Of a stretch of 64,000 nt of DNA, positions 23,971 through 32,210 are shown piece by piece. Positions within the stretch are counted from its first letter, which is position 1. Each line of letters begins with the position of its first letter. The translations under genes were made by a program, and so were the position numbers. Origin of the DNA: Streptomyces sp. GSL17-111 (lineage in GTDB: Bacteria > Actinomycetota > Actinomycetes > Streptomycetales > Streptomycetaceae); contig NZ_JBAJNS010000001.1 in assembly GCF_037911585.1 (NCBI RefSeq), positions 3,218,001 through 3,282,000 on the forward strand, read 5' to 3'. The notes below the pieces were generated by a model. That model saw only the letters and a list, made by a program, of their open reading frames with translations. It ran no database searches and was not told the DNA's origin.

Positions 23971-26556
23971 GTGACGCGCTATGGGTCTCCGCTCCCGGAG
24001 AAGCCCTCACTCGACGGACTGGAAGCGAAGTGGTCGAGTTTCTGGAGCGAGGCGGAGGTATACCGCTTCGACCGTCCGGGCAGCCGTGACGCCGTCTTCT
24101 CCATCGACACCCCGCCGCCCACGGTCAGCGGTTCGCTGCACGTCGGGCACGTGTTCTCGTACACGCACACGGACATCGTCGCGCGCTTCCAGCGCATGCG
24201 CGGCAAGCACGTCTTCTACCCGATGGGGTGGGACGACAACGGGCTGCCGACCGAGCGCCGGGTGCAGAACTACTACGGCGTGCGCTGCGACCCCTCGCTG
24301 CCCTACGACGCCGACTTCACGCCGCCGACGCCGGTGTCCGAGCGGACGGGCAAGGACAAGAAGGCCCCCGCGGTCAGCATCTCCCGGCAGAACTTCGTGG
24401 AGCTGTGCGAGAAGCTGACGACGGAGGACGAGCAGGTCTTCGAGGAGCTCTGGCGCAAGCTGGGGCTCTCGGTGGACTGGTCGACGACGTACACGACGAT
24501 CGGCAAGGAGGCCCAGCGGGTCTCCCAGGCGGCCTTCCTGCGGCTGCTGGCCCACGGCGAGGCCTACCAGGCCGAGGCGCCCACGATGTGGGACGTCTCG
24601 TTCCAGACCGCCGTCGCCAACGCCGAGGTCGTCGACAAGGAGGTCGCGGGCGCCTACCACCGCATCGCGTTCAAGCACGGTACGGAGGACGTCTGCATCG
24701 AGACGACGCGCCCGGAGCTGCTCCCGGCCTGTGTCGCGCTGGTGGCGCACCCGGACGACGAGCGGTACCAGCCGCTGTTCGGCCAGGAGGTCGTCTCGCC
24801 GCTCTTCGGCGTCCGGGTGCCGGTCGTGGCACACGAGGCGGCCGACCCGGAGAAGGGCAGCGGCATCGCCATGATCTGCACCTTCGGCGACATGACGGAC
24901 GTCATGTGGTGGCGGGAGTTCCGGCTGCCGAGCCGGACGGTCGTGGGCCGCAACGGGCGGCTGCTGCCGGTCGACTTCCAGGCGCTGCCGACGCAGGACG
25001 CCGAGCGGGCCCAGGGCGTCTACGAGAAGCTCGTGGGCAAGACCGTGCACACCGCGCGGGAGCTGCTGGTCGAGGAGCTGCGCCAGGACGGCAGTCTGAT
25101 CGGGGAGCTGCGGCCCACCACGCGGGCGGTGAAGTTCTTCGAGAAGGGCGACAAGCCCCTGGAGATCGTCAGCAGCCGGCAGTGGTTCATCAAGACGGTG
25201 GAACACCGCGAGGCGCTGCTGGCGCGCGGTGACGAGATCGCGTGGCACCCGCCGCACATGCAGTCGCGATACAGCGACTGGGTGAAGGGCGTCAACATCG
25301 ACTGGCTCGTCAGCCGTCAGCGTTTCTTCGGGGTGCCGTTCCCCGTCTGGTACGCGCTGGACGCGGCCGGTGAGCCGGACCGGGGCGAGCCGATCGTGCC
25401 GGACGAGTCGATGCTGCCCGTCGACCCGTCCAGCGACTGCCCGCCCGGGTACACCGAGGACCAGCGCGACAAGCCGAACGGCTTCATGGGCGAGCCGGAC
25501 GTCATGGACACCTGGGCGACGTCCTCGCTGAGCCCGCAGCTCGCCTGCGGCTGGCTCGCGGACCCGGAGCTGTTCGCGCAGGTCTACCCGATGGACCTGC
25601 GTCCGCAGGCGCACGACATCATCCGGACGTGGCTGTTCACCACCGTGGTCCGCTCCCACCTGGAGGCGGGCACCACGCCGTGGAGGCACGCCGCGCTCTC
25701 CGGCTGGATCCTCGACCCCGACCGCAAGAAGATGTCGAAGTCGCAGGGCAACGTCGTCACGCCGGGGCACCTGCTCGACGAGTACGGCGCGGACGCCGTC
25801 CGCTACTGGGCGGCCAGCGGCCGTCCCGGGACGGACACGGCGTTCGACCCGCAGCAGATGAAGATCGGCCGGCGGCTGGCCATGAAGCTGCTCAACGCGA
25901 GCCGCTTCGTGCTGTCGCTGCCCGCCCCGGGTCCGGACGCGGCGACGACGGACCCGCTGGACCGCGCGCTGCTGGCCAAGCTCGCCCAGGCGGTGGAGGA
26001 CGCCACGGCCGCCCTCGAGGGCTTCGACTACACCTCGGCGCTGGACGGGATCGAGCGGTTCTTCTGGTTCTTCTGCGACAACTACCTGGAGCTCGTCAAG
26101 GAGCGCGCCTACGGCAAGGGTGACGTGGCGGGTGCCGAGTCGGCCCGCGTCACGCTGCGGCGCGCGCTGGACGTCGTGACCCGGCTGCTGGCGCCCGTCC
26201 TGCCCTACACGGCGGAGGAGACGTGGTCGTGGACGCATGACGCCACCGTCCACCTCGCCGCCTGGCCGACGGTCGCCGAGCTCGGCCCGGGCGCCGGGGA
26301 GGGGCGGCCGGAGCTGGCCGACGTCGCCGCGTCGGCGATCGCCGTCGTCCGCAAGGCCAAGTCGACCGCCAAGGTGTCGATGCGGGCGGAGGTCGCGCGG
26401 CTCGTCGTCCGGGCGCCGGACGCGGTGCTGGCGGACGTCCGGCTGGTGAGCGAGGACCTCAAGGCGGCCGGCAAGGTCGCCGAATTCGAGTTCCGGGCCG
26501 ACGAGGACAGTGAGCTGGCGGTCGAGGTGGAGCTCTCGGAGCGCCCCGAGGCCTGA
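23971..26556 (+). CDS. valS: Valyl-tRNA synthetase
   Basis: An 861-residue class I synthetase: HVGH at 57-60, a large CP1 editing domain (about 190-420), the lysine loop KKMSKSQG at 586-593, and a helical anticodon-binding domain to about residue 770, followed by a basic tail. It attaches valine to tRNA-Val and edits threonine. The start is GTG 23971, giving VTRYGSPLPEKPSLDGLEAKW; GGGAAGGG about 10 bases upstream serves as ribosome site. The Val-rich mini-ORF upstream overlaps this start. Confident by both motifs and length. Confidence 0.93.
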   Translation: MTRYGSPLPEKPSLDGLEAKWSSFWSEAEVYRFDRPGSRDAVFSIDTPPPTVSGSLHVGHVFSYTHTDIVARFQRMRGKHVFYPMGWDDNGLPTERRVQNYYGVRCDPSLPYDADFTPPTPVSERTGKDKKAPAVSISRQNFVELCEKLTTEDEQVFEELWRKLGLSVDWSTTYTTIGKEAQRVSQAAFLRLLAHGEAYQAEAPTMWDVSFQTAVANAEVVDKEVAGAYHRIAFKHGTEDVCIETTRPELLPACVALVAHPDDERYQPLFGQEVVSPLFGVRVPVVAHEAADPEKGSGIAMICTFGDMTDVMWWREFRLPSRTVVGRNGRLLPVDFQALPTQDAERAQGVYEKLVGKTVHTARELLVEELRQDGSLIGELRPTTRAVKFFEKGDKPLEIVSSRQWFIKTVEHREALLARGDEIAWHPPHMQSRYSDWVKGVNIDWLVSRQRFFGVPFPVWYALDAAGEPDRGEPIVPDESMLPVDPSSDCPPGYTEDQRDKPNGFMGEPDVMDTWATSSLSPQLACGWLADPELFAQVYPMDLRPQAHDIIRTWLFTTVVRSHLEAGTTPWRHAALSGWILDPDRKKMSKSQGNVVTPGHLLDEYGADAVRYWAASGRPGTDTAFDPQQMKIGRRLAMKLLNASRFVLSLPAPGPDAATTDPLDRALLAKLAQAVEDATAALEGFDYTSALDGIERFFWFFCDNYLELVKERAYGKGDVAGAESARVTLRRALDVVTRLLAPVLPYTAEETWSWTHDATVHLAAWPTVAELGPGAGEGRPELADVAASAIAVVRKAKSTAKVSMRAEVARLVVRAPDAVLADVRLVSEDLKAAGKVAEFEFRADEDSELAVEVELSERPEA

Positions 26557-26583
26557 CCCCCCCGGGGTCGTCCGGCGGTGTCG

Positions 26584-26626
26584 ACGGCGGAGTGCCGGTG
26601 CCCCTGCGGCGCCGGGGCTCCGCCGT
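26584..26626 (+). terminator. Probable terminator after valS
   Basis: ACGGCGGAG (26584-26592) pairs with CTCCGCCGT (26618-26626), with further internal pairing of GTGCCCC and GGGGC. It begins 28 bases after the valS stop, in the gap with the convergent membrane-protein gene. Confidence 0.55.
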
Positions 26627-26663
26627 TCGTCGTCGGGCCCCGCACCGAAGGCCCGGGGCGCGC

Positions 26664-27353
26664 TCAGCGGCGGGAGTTCCTGCGCTGGTCCTCGGCGGGG
26701 AGGAACGCGTCCGGGTTGACGTAGCGGACCCGGCGCAGCCACAGGGTGCCGCCTCCGACGGTCGCGCCGGCGAAGCCCGCCAGCGTCAGCAGGAGGAGGA
26801 GCGGGCGCAGGACGTCGACGTCCACGTGGCGGTATCCGGCCCAGCTCGCGACGCAGACGACGGTGCCCGCGAGGAAGAGGGCGAGGGAGCGCCAGGACAT
26901 CCAGGTCCGCAGGGCCTCCACCGGGTCCCCCGACACCCACAGGACCTGTGAGCGGCCGGTGCGCACGGAACCGCGCAGGTGGCCCAGGGCGTTGTCCGGC
27001 TCGCCGTCCGAGGTGAGTTCGAGGTACTCCCACAGGTCGGCCAGTGCCTCGTAGGCCTGCTGGTCGTCGTAGGCGAGCGCGTCGAGGTCGACCTCCTCGC
27101 CGCCGGCCGCCATGTGCTCCTCGGCGCGGCGCCGGAACTCCGTGTTGACGACGGCCGTCGGTACGGGGACCTCCCCGCCGAGGACGCGCCCCAACTCCCG
27201 GCAGAACGAGGCGATGACCGGTTTGCGCACCCGCGCGTGGACGTCCCGCCGCAGGTCCGCCATGCCGCTCTCCCCGTAGGAGAGGTAATCGCGCAGCACC
27301 ACGGTGAGGGCGTGGTAGGTGGGTTCGGGGGCGGGGTCGGGCTGCTCGGTCAC
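26664..27353 (-). CDS. Two-TM membrane protein of unknown function
   Basis: A 229-residue protein. Residues 1-145 are hydrophilic, with no recognised domain but an ordered-looking segment (HALTVVLRDYLSYGESGMADLRRDVHARV); two membrane helices follow at about 160-177 and 185-205, then a short basic tail. It is divergent from the wall-hydrolase gene of the secretion-like cluster, and one copy of the cluster operator (27412-27422) lies 59 bases before its start. This may place it in the same regulon as its left edge. Confidence 0.7.
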   Translation of the reverse strand: MTEQPDPAPEPTYHALTVVLRDYLSYGESGMADLRRDVHARVRKPVIASFCRELGRVLGGEVPVPTAVVNTEFRRRAEEHMAAGGEEVDLDALAYDDQQAYEALADLWEYLELTSDGEPDNALGHLRGSVRTGRSQVLWVSGDPVEALRTWMSWRSLALFLAGTVVCVASWAGYRHVDVDVLRPLLLLLTLAGFAGATVGGGTLWLRRVRYVNPDAFLPAEDQRRNSRR

Positions 27354-27411
27354 GGCGTCGTCCTTCTGTCGGTCCGCCCCCGGGCAGGGCGCTGCGTCGG
27401 CGAGTCGTGCC

Positions 27412-27422
27412 AGTGTATAGAC
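27412..27422. promoter_or_regulatory. Cluster operator site 1
   Basis: AGTGTATAGAC, one of six related sites in the secretion-like cluster, lies in the divergent region between the two-TM protein gene and the SLT-NlpC/P60 gene. Confidence 0.6.
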
Positions 27423-27482
27423 GCGGCGCTCCGCCGCCCGTCCGTCCCGAAGTCGGCTGATAGTCTGGGCGCTTACCGCCTA

Positions 27483-27493
27483 TGTATAGACAC
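27483..27493. promoter_or_regulatory. Cluster operator site 2
   Basis: TGTATAGACAC lies 29 bases before the GTG start of the wall hydrolase and 69 bases from site 1. Its AT-rich core stands out in this GC-rich DNA and could overlap the -10 region. Confidence 0.65.
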
Positions 27494-27522
27494 AGTCGTC
27501 CGGTGAGGGGGCCCGCCGACCG

Positions 27523-28746
27523 GTGGACAAGAAGCTGATCGTGGTCGGTGTCCTGCTGCTCGCGTTCCTCTTCAGCGGGGGCGGCATCCTCGTCGTGGGG
27601 ATCGGGATCGTCGCGGGGATGGCCGGATCGGTCAACGCGTTCTGGGACGAGGACGCGCAGGACGAGGAGACCGGGCCCCTCCCTCCCGGCACGGTCTGCG
27701 ACCCCGGCGGGGAGAGCATCGCCGAGTACGTCCCCGGATACGGCTACTACGTGGTCACCCCCGAACAGATGGGGTACGCCGCCACGATCGTCCACGTCGG
27801 CGAGGAGAAGGACGTACCGGAGAAGGGCCTCGTCGTCGCCATCATGACGGCCCTCCAGGAGAGCAAGCTGGACAACCTGGACTACGGCGACCGCGACAGC
27901 CTCGGCCTCTTCCAGCAGCGCCCCTCGATGGGCTGGGGTTCGGAGGCCCAGGTCACCGACCCCGCCTACGCCGCCGGTGCCTTCTTCGGCGGGCCCGAAC
28001 CGCCCAGCCCGCCCGGCCTGTTGGACACCCCCGGCTGGGAGCAGATGGCGCACGGCGACGCGGCGCAGGCCGTGCAGCTGTCCGGGTTCCCCCGGGCGTA
28101 CGACAAGTGGCAGAGCATATCCGGCAAGATCGTCGGCCGTGCCCAGGACATCGAGTGCGACGGGGTGGGCGTCGGCGGGGACGTGGGGAAGGTCATCCAG
28201 GCCGCCAGGAGCCAGCTCGGGGTCCAGTACTGCTGGGGTGGCGGCGACGCGAACGGCCCGACGTACACGCCGGACTGCCCGCCCGGCGTCACGGAGGGGT
28301 TCGACTGCTCCGGCCTGACGTTGTACGCCTACGCCCAGGTGGGCATCACGCTCGGCCACTACACCGGCCTCCAGTGGAACGCCGGGAAGCGCGTGCGGAC
28401 CTACGAGGACCTGCGGCCGGGCGACCTGATGTTCTACCGGAACAAGGGCACCGACTACATCCACCATGTGAGCATGTACCTGGGTGATGACCAGATGATC
28501 CACGCGCCGCGCACGGGCAAGCCGGTGGAGATCGTGTCCGACGTCAGCGAGAGCTTCTACATGGCCACCTTCATCGGCGGCTCGCGCCTCATCGAGGACG
28601 GCGGCGACACCGCGGAGGCGTCCGTCCGGCCCGGGGCGGCGACACCCGGGCCCGGCGGGGACGGCGCGCCCGTCCTCGCGGACCCCGTCCCGTGGGCGGC
28701 CCCGCGCGGTGAGCGGGCCGTGGCGCGGGCCCGGAGGTCGGCATGA
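27523..28746 (+). CDS. Membrane-anchored SLT-like plus NlpC/P60 peptidoglycan hydrolase
   Basis: A 407-residue protein: N-terminal membrane anchor (residues 4-33), a lytic transglycosylase-like domain with Glu113 (ALQESKLDNLDYGDRDSLG) and GLFQQRPSMGWG at 128-139, then an NlpC/P60 cysteine peptidase domain with Cys262 (GFDCSGL) and His315 (IHHVSMYLG). It should cut both glycan and peptide in the wall outside the membrane, like the VirB1/CwlT wall-opening enzymes of type IV secretion and conjugation systems. A Pro/Ala-rich basic tail follows. The lipoprotein gene overlaps its stop (ATGA). The start is GTG 27523. Confidence 0.88.
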   Translation: MDKKLIVVGVLLLAFLFSGGGILVVGIGIVAGMAGSVNAFWDEDAQDEETGPLPPGTVCDPGGESIAEYVPGYGYYVVTPEQMGYAATIVHVGEEKDVPEKGLVVAIMTALQESKLDNLDYGDRDSLGLFQQRPSMGWGSEAQVTDPAYAAGAFFGGPEPPSPPGLLDTPGWEQMAHGDAAQAVQLSGFPRAYDKWQSISGKIVGRAQDIECDGVGVGGDVGKVIQAARSQLGVQYCWGGGDANGPTYTPDCPPGVTEGFDCSGLTLYAYAQVGITLGHYTGLQWNAGKRVRTYEDLRPGDLMFYRNKGTDYIHHVSMYLGDDQMIHAPRTGKPVEIVSDVSESFYMATFIGGSRLIEDGGDTAEASVRPGAATPGPGGDGAPVLADPVPWAAPRGERAVARARRSA

Positions 28747-29363
28747 ACGCGCCCGGTGTGAGGCGGCGCCGCGTCGCCCGGCACCCGCTGGCTGGCGCCT
28801 GGGCGGTCGGCGCGCTGTGCTGCGCGCTGGTGCTGGCCGGCTGTTCCCAGGACGGCGGGGCGGCCCCCGGGCCCGCACCGTCCACCGGGCAGGACGCCTC
28901 CGGAGCACCCGGGCCGAGCACGCCGGAGCCCTCCCCGGCACGGGACGCCGGACCCGACCTCCCCGACGTCGACCGGACCGACCCGGAGCAGGTGGCGGCC
29001 GCCTTCGTCCTCGGGTTCGTCCACCGTGCCCCGGACGACCCCACCGTCCGGGAGTACCTCCGCCTCATCGAGCCGTTCACCACCGAACGGCTGCTGACCG
29101 AGCTGCGTGAGTCGACCGAGGAGTGGTGCGACCGATCCTGCCGGGAGGAGCGGGAACGCGGGGTGCGGGTGAGCGCCGACGCGATCACCCCCGCGATCTC
29201 CGCCGAGGCCCCGCGCACCGAGGACGAGGTGTGGGTGCAGGTGACCTACGAGATGGCGTGGAGCTGGCCGGGCGGCGGGGACTCGATGCCGGCCGGCACC
29301 TCGCTCAAGCTGGTCAGGGCGGACGGGACATGGCGGGTGGACCGGCGGACGACGGCCGGCTGA
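28743..29363 (+). CDS. Lipoprotein of the secretion-like cluster
   Basis: A 206-residue protein with an Arg-rich N-terminus, a hydrophobic stretch and a lipobox LVLAGC (Cys near residue 34), so it is probably anchored outside the membrane. A Pro/Ser/Gly linker (about 40-70) precedes a compact domain (DPEQVAAAFVLGFVHRAPDD...WRVDRR) resembling the NTF2-like fold used by VirB8/TcpC-type periplasmic components; that is inference. Two cysteines in EEWCDRSCREE may form a disulfide. ATG 28743 overlaps the wall-hydrolase stop, so the two are coexpressed. Confidence 0.75.
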   Translation: MNAPGVRRRRVARHPLAGAWAVGALCCALVLAGCSQDGGAAPGPAPSTGQDASGAPGPSTPEPSPARDAGPDLPDVDRTDPEQVAAAFVLGFVHRAPDDPTVREYLRLIEPFTTERLLTELRESTEEWCDRSCREERERGVRVSADAITPAISAEAPRTEDEVWVQVTYEMAWSWPGGGDSMPAGTSLKLVRADGTWRVDRRTTAG

Positions 29364-29419
29364 CCACCCCCCCCGGCTGACCACCCCCGGCGAGCGGGCG
29401 TCGGGCGCGGCGCGCGGCG

Positions 29420-30772
29420 TCAGCGCCCCGGCGGCGGGTCGGCGAACCCCTCGGCCAGGGCGGCCGCGAGGTCCATGTAGGCGCCCCGGGTGGCCGGGGA
29501 GACCCGGTCGTAGTGGATGGTGCCGCCCGCGTAGAGGTGCTGGTCGTAGGGGATCCGCACCACGTACGTGCACAGCTGCCGGAAGTAGTCCACGAGCGTC
29601 CTGACGTTGATGCCCGTGGTCTTCGGCGCGTCCATGGTGATCACCACGACGGCGTCCCGGACGAGGTGGGGGTAGCCCCGTGCGTGCACCTCGTCCAGCG
29701 TCTTCGCGGCGCGGCGGGCGGCGTCGAACCGGGGCGCGGCCACGACGAGCAGCCGGTCGGTGGCCGCGAGCGTCCCGCGCATGGCCGAGTGCCGCATGCC
29801 GGTGCCGCTGTCGGTGATGATGACGTCGAAGGCCCGCTCCAGGACGTCCTGGCAGACCCGGTACCGCTCCTCGTCCAGGGTCTCGCTGAGGTCCGAACTC
29901 TGCTCACCGGCCGCCACCATGAGCCGCCCCGCCTGCCCGAGGTACTGGCCGATGTGGCCCGGCTCCGTCAGCCCCCGGGAGCCGAGCCGCCGCTCGCGCA
30001 GCTCCGCGTCGACGAGATCCCGGACGGTGGGCATGACGCGTTCCCCGAGGAGACGGTCGGCGAGCGTGCCCGCGTGGGGGTTGGCGTCCACCGTGACGAC
30101 GCGGTCGTCGCGGTACCGGGCGAGCGTCAGGCCCAGCATCGCCGAGGTGGTCGTCTTGCCGACACCGCCCTTGATGCTGGTCACACTCAGCCGGTACGGG
30201 CGCCGGGCGGGGGTGGTCAGCCGTTCCAGGCGCCTCCGCTCGGCCGAGCCGACGGCGCGCGCGCCGAGCCCGCCGATCCGGCGCCAGGGGGAGCGGGGCG
30301 AGGACGTGCCGGACGTGCGGGCCGCTTCGGAGAGCTCGGAGACCTCGGAGCTTGGGGGAGCCGGTGCGGCGGCCGGGGCGCGCCCGTCCGCCCGCCCGCG
30401 CGGATCGAGCGGTGCGGGCGCGGGGGCCGGTGCGGGCGCGGGCACGGGCGGGGTGCCCGGGAGCGGTGCCGGCCGGGGCGGTGGCGGCGGCAGCGGGACA
30501 CCGGTGGGCGGGACGTCGGGCGGGACGGCGGGGTGCCGAAGGTCGGGGTTCGGGACGGCGGGGTGCCGGAGGTCGGCGGGCGGGACGTCCGCGTGCGGGG
30601 CGGCGGCGGGCAGCTGACGGGCGTAGGCGGGCGGCAGTTCGTCGTCGTCCGGTTCGGGTTCGGGGACGCGGGCGCTGTCCAGCCGCAGCGCCAGGGTGGA
30701 GTCCTGCGAGGGGGGCGGCTGCGCCGCGTCCCAGACGTCCGGGCGGCCCGCTTCCCGCATCGCTTCCCCCAT
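29420..30772 (-). CDS. ParA/MinD-type ATPase with Pro-rich N-terminus (EspI-like)
   Basis: A 450-residue protein: residues 1-175 are Pro/Ala-rich and disordered; the rest is a SIMIBI ATPase with deviant Walker A SIKGGVGKTTT (signature Lys201 and Lys206), VDANPHAGTLADR, and IITDSGTGM as switch II. The order and wording of the motifs resemble EspI-like ATPases of ESX systems and plasmid ParA. It lies 84 bases downstream of the small RHH-like gene, probably in one operon. Roles could be positioning the secretion apparatus, partition, or regulation. ATG at 30772. Confidence 0.85.
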   Translation of the reverse strand: MGEAMREAGRPDVWDAAQPPPSQDSTLALRLDSARVPEPEPDDDELPPAYARQLPAAAPHADVPPADLRHPAVPNPDLRHPAVPPDVPPTGVPLPPPPPRPAPLPGTPPVPAPAPAPAPAPLDPRGRADGRAPAAAPAPPSSEVSELSEAARTSGTSSPRSPWRRIGGLGARAVGSAERRRLERLTTPARRPYRLSVTSIKGGVGKTTTSAMLGLTLARYRDDRVVTVDANPHAGTLADRLLGERVMPTVRDLVDAELRERRLGSRGLTEPGHIGQYLGQAGRLMVAAGEQSSDLSETLDEERYRVCQDVLERAFDVIITDSGTGMRHSAMRGTLAATDRLLVVAAPRFDAARRAAKTLDEVHARGYPHLVRDAVVVITMDAPKTTGINVRTLVDYFRQLCTYVVRIPYDQHLYAGGTIHYDRVSPATRGAYMDLAAALAEGFADPPPGR

Positions 30773-30856
30773 GCGTTCCGGCGGCGGTCCGCGCGGGCGG
30801 CGCCTCCCGCCGCGTCACCGCGCACACCGGGACCGGCCTGGCGTACTGCCGTGCTG

Positions 30857-31327
30857 TCACTTGCTGCGAGAGTACAACCCCATCAGACGGCGGCTGACCG
30901 CCTCCGGACGCGTGGGCGCACCCGTGGCGTACTTGACGAGCATCTCCTCGAGGATGGCCGTCAGGTTGGTCCCCTCCAGCTCGGCGCGCGCGTGGGCGAT
31001 CGCCAGATAGCGGGGCGGGAACCGGTTGACGACGGGCACCTTCCGGGCGTCCTCCGGGGGCAGTTCGGAGGGCACTTCCGCGCGCTTCGCCCCTTCCCGC
31101 TTCGGCGCCTGCGCCAGTTCGCTGCGGCGGCGCCTGCGCAGGACGCCGAGGGCCTCCTCCTCGGTGACCGGACCACGCTTCGCGGTCCACTCCAGGGGCT
31201 CCAACTCACCGGGGAGCGCTTCGGCCTCGTCCACGTCCGGCGACGCCGCGGGCGCCGCGGCCGCCTTCGTGGACAGCATCCGGCGTCGCTGAGAGCGAGG
31301 GTTGGCGGGGGTGTCGGCAGCACCCAT
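30857..31327 (-). CDS. Small ribbon-helix-helix-like protein, partner of ParA-like ATPase
   Basis: A 156-residue basic protein. ATG 31327 (MGAADTPANP) is chosen because GGAG lies 9 bases upstream; two earlier in-frame ATGs overlap that site. The N-terminal 85 residues are low-complexity. Residues about 95-137 read VVNRFPPRYLAIAHARAELEG then TNLTAILEEMLVKYATG, matching a ribbon-helix-helix (strand, helix A, helix B). RHH proteins pair with ParA in plasmid partition (ParG, omega) and often repress their own promoter; operator site 3 lies 74 bases upstream. It is the best candidate to bind the cluster operators, though this is inferred. Confidence 0.6.
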   Translation of the reverse strand: MGAADTPANPRSQRRRMLSTKAAAAPAASPDVDEAEALPGELEPLEWTAKRGPVTEEEALGVLRRRRRSELAQAPKREGAKRAEVPSELPPEDARKVPVVNRFPPRYLAIAHARAELEGTNLTAILEEMLVKYATGAPTRPEAVSRRLMGLYSRSK

Positions 31328-31400
31328 GGGCAACATCTCCAGCATCTCGGTCGGCGGGTCCGGCTCAGACCGTTTCCATTCCTCCGCACATCTGGCGCAA

Positions 31401-31412
31401 TGTGTAGACAGT
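31401..31412. promoter_or_regulatory. Cluster operator site 3 (variant)
   Basis: TGTGTAGACAGT differs from the core by one base (TGTGTAGACA for TGTATAGACA). It lies 74 bases upstream of the RHH-like/ParA operon start. Confidence 0.5.
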
Positions 31413-31453
31413 ACCCCAGCCCCCGCCGCCCGGCCCACGCCGTCGGAACCCCG

Positions 31454-31990
31454 TCATACCCGCACGCGGTCCACGCACACGTGGCCCAGCACCGCCTCCT
31501 GGTCGAGGAACGCGCTGAAGAATCGTTCCTCCGCGTCCGGGGCGTCGAGGTCCAGGTCGAAGCAGACGCCCAGGAGCCCGCCCTCCTCACCGGAGACGGA
31601 GCCCCAGGCGTCGGCGCCCGGCACCGGGGTGCCGCGCACCAGCCAGGGCGCCCCCGCCACCGTCACCGTGACACCCGACGCGCTCACCCAGGGGCGTACG
31701 AGCGCGGTGTCCGCGATCTCCAGGACCTCCTCCTCCGTCCCGGCGGCGGTGAAGCCCCAGACGTCGGTGAGGAACCGCACGTCGTCACGGGGTGCCACGG
31801 GCCCCGGCCGAGCGCCGAGCGCGGCCATGGCGACGTCCTGCGCGGTGAACAGGCCGTGTGGGAGCGCCAGCAGGAGCATCGGCTCGCCGCCGCCCGTCGT
31901 CCCTCCGCAGACCCGGACCGACCACGCCTCCTCGGGTATCCCGAGCAGCGGTAGACCGGTCGTCCCGGACGTCCAGAAACGCTCTTCCAT
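31454..31990 (-). CDS. Hypothetical protein (178 aa)
   Basis: A 178-residue acidic soluble protein with no membrane segment or signal peptide and no domain I recognise. ATG 31990 follows a GGGGGAAG ribosome site. Its sequence (GLPLLGIPEEAWSVRVCGG, GVTVTVAGAPWLVRGTPVPG) suggests a mixed alpha/beta fold. Inside the secretion-like cluster it could be a chaperone-like or effector-type component; that is speculation. A weak match to the operator (ACTATAGAAC near 32115) lies upstream. Confidence 0.65.
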   Translation of the reverse strand: MEERFWTSGTTGLPLLGIPEEAWSVRVCGGTTGGGEPMLLLALPHGLFTAQDVAMAALGARPGPVAPRDDVRFLTDVWGFTAAGTEEEVLEIADTALVRPWVSASGVTVTVAGAPWLVRGTPVPGADAWGSVSGEEGGLLGVCFDLDLDAPDAEERFFSAFLDQEAVLGHVCVDRVRV

Positions 31991-32063
31991 CGCACTTCCC
32001 CCGTGTCGTGCCGGCCCCTGCGCGCCCCCCGTGCCGGGCGTGCCCGAATGCGGCGCGCGGCTG

Positions 32064-32075
32064 CGTAGCGCTACG
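32064..32075. repeat. 12-bp perfect palindrome
   Basis: CGTAGCGCTACG lies about 74 bases upstream of the 178-residue hypothetical gene on the minus strand. It is a possible protein-binding site; no known consensus was recognised. Confidence 0.4.
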
Positions 32076-32210
32076 TCAACCCTGTTGCCGGTCAAGGTAT
32101 TTCCGCACGCCGGGCGACTATAGAACCGCACACCTGCGCGTGGGCCACCGCCGTGCGACGGGCGTGTCACCGCTCTGTACCACGGTGGGGAGCGTGCCGA
32201 GCTCCTGACG

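Noticed and set aside
24007..28941. Very long open frame on the minus strand opposite valS and the wall hydrolase (over 1600 codons)
   Set aside because: A high-GC shadow: the translation is low-complexity Arg/Pro/Gly/Val with no motifs, while the opposite strand encodes a complete valyl-tRNA synthetase and other proteins with intact catalytic motifs.
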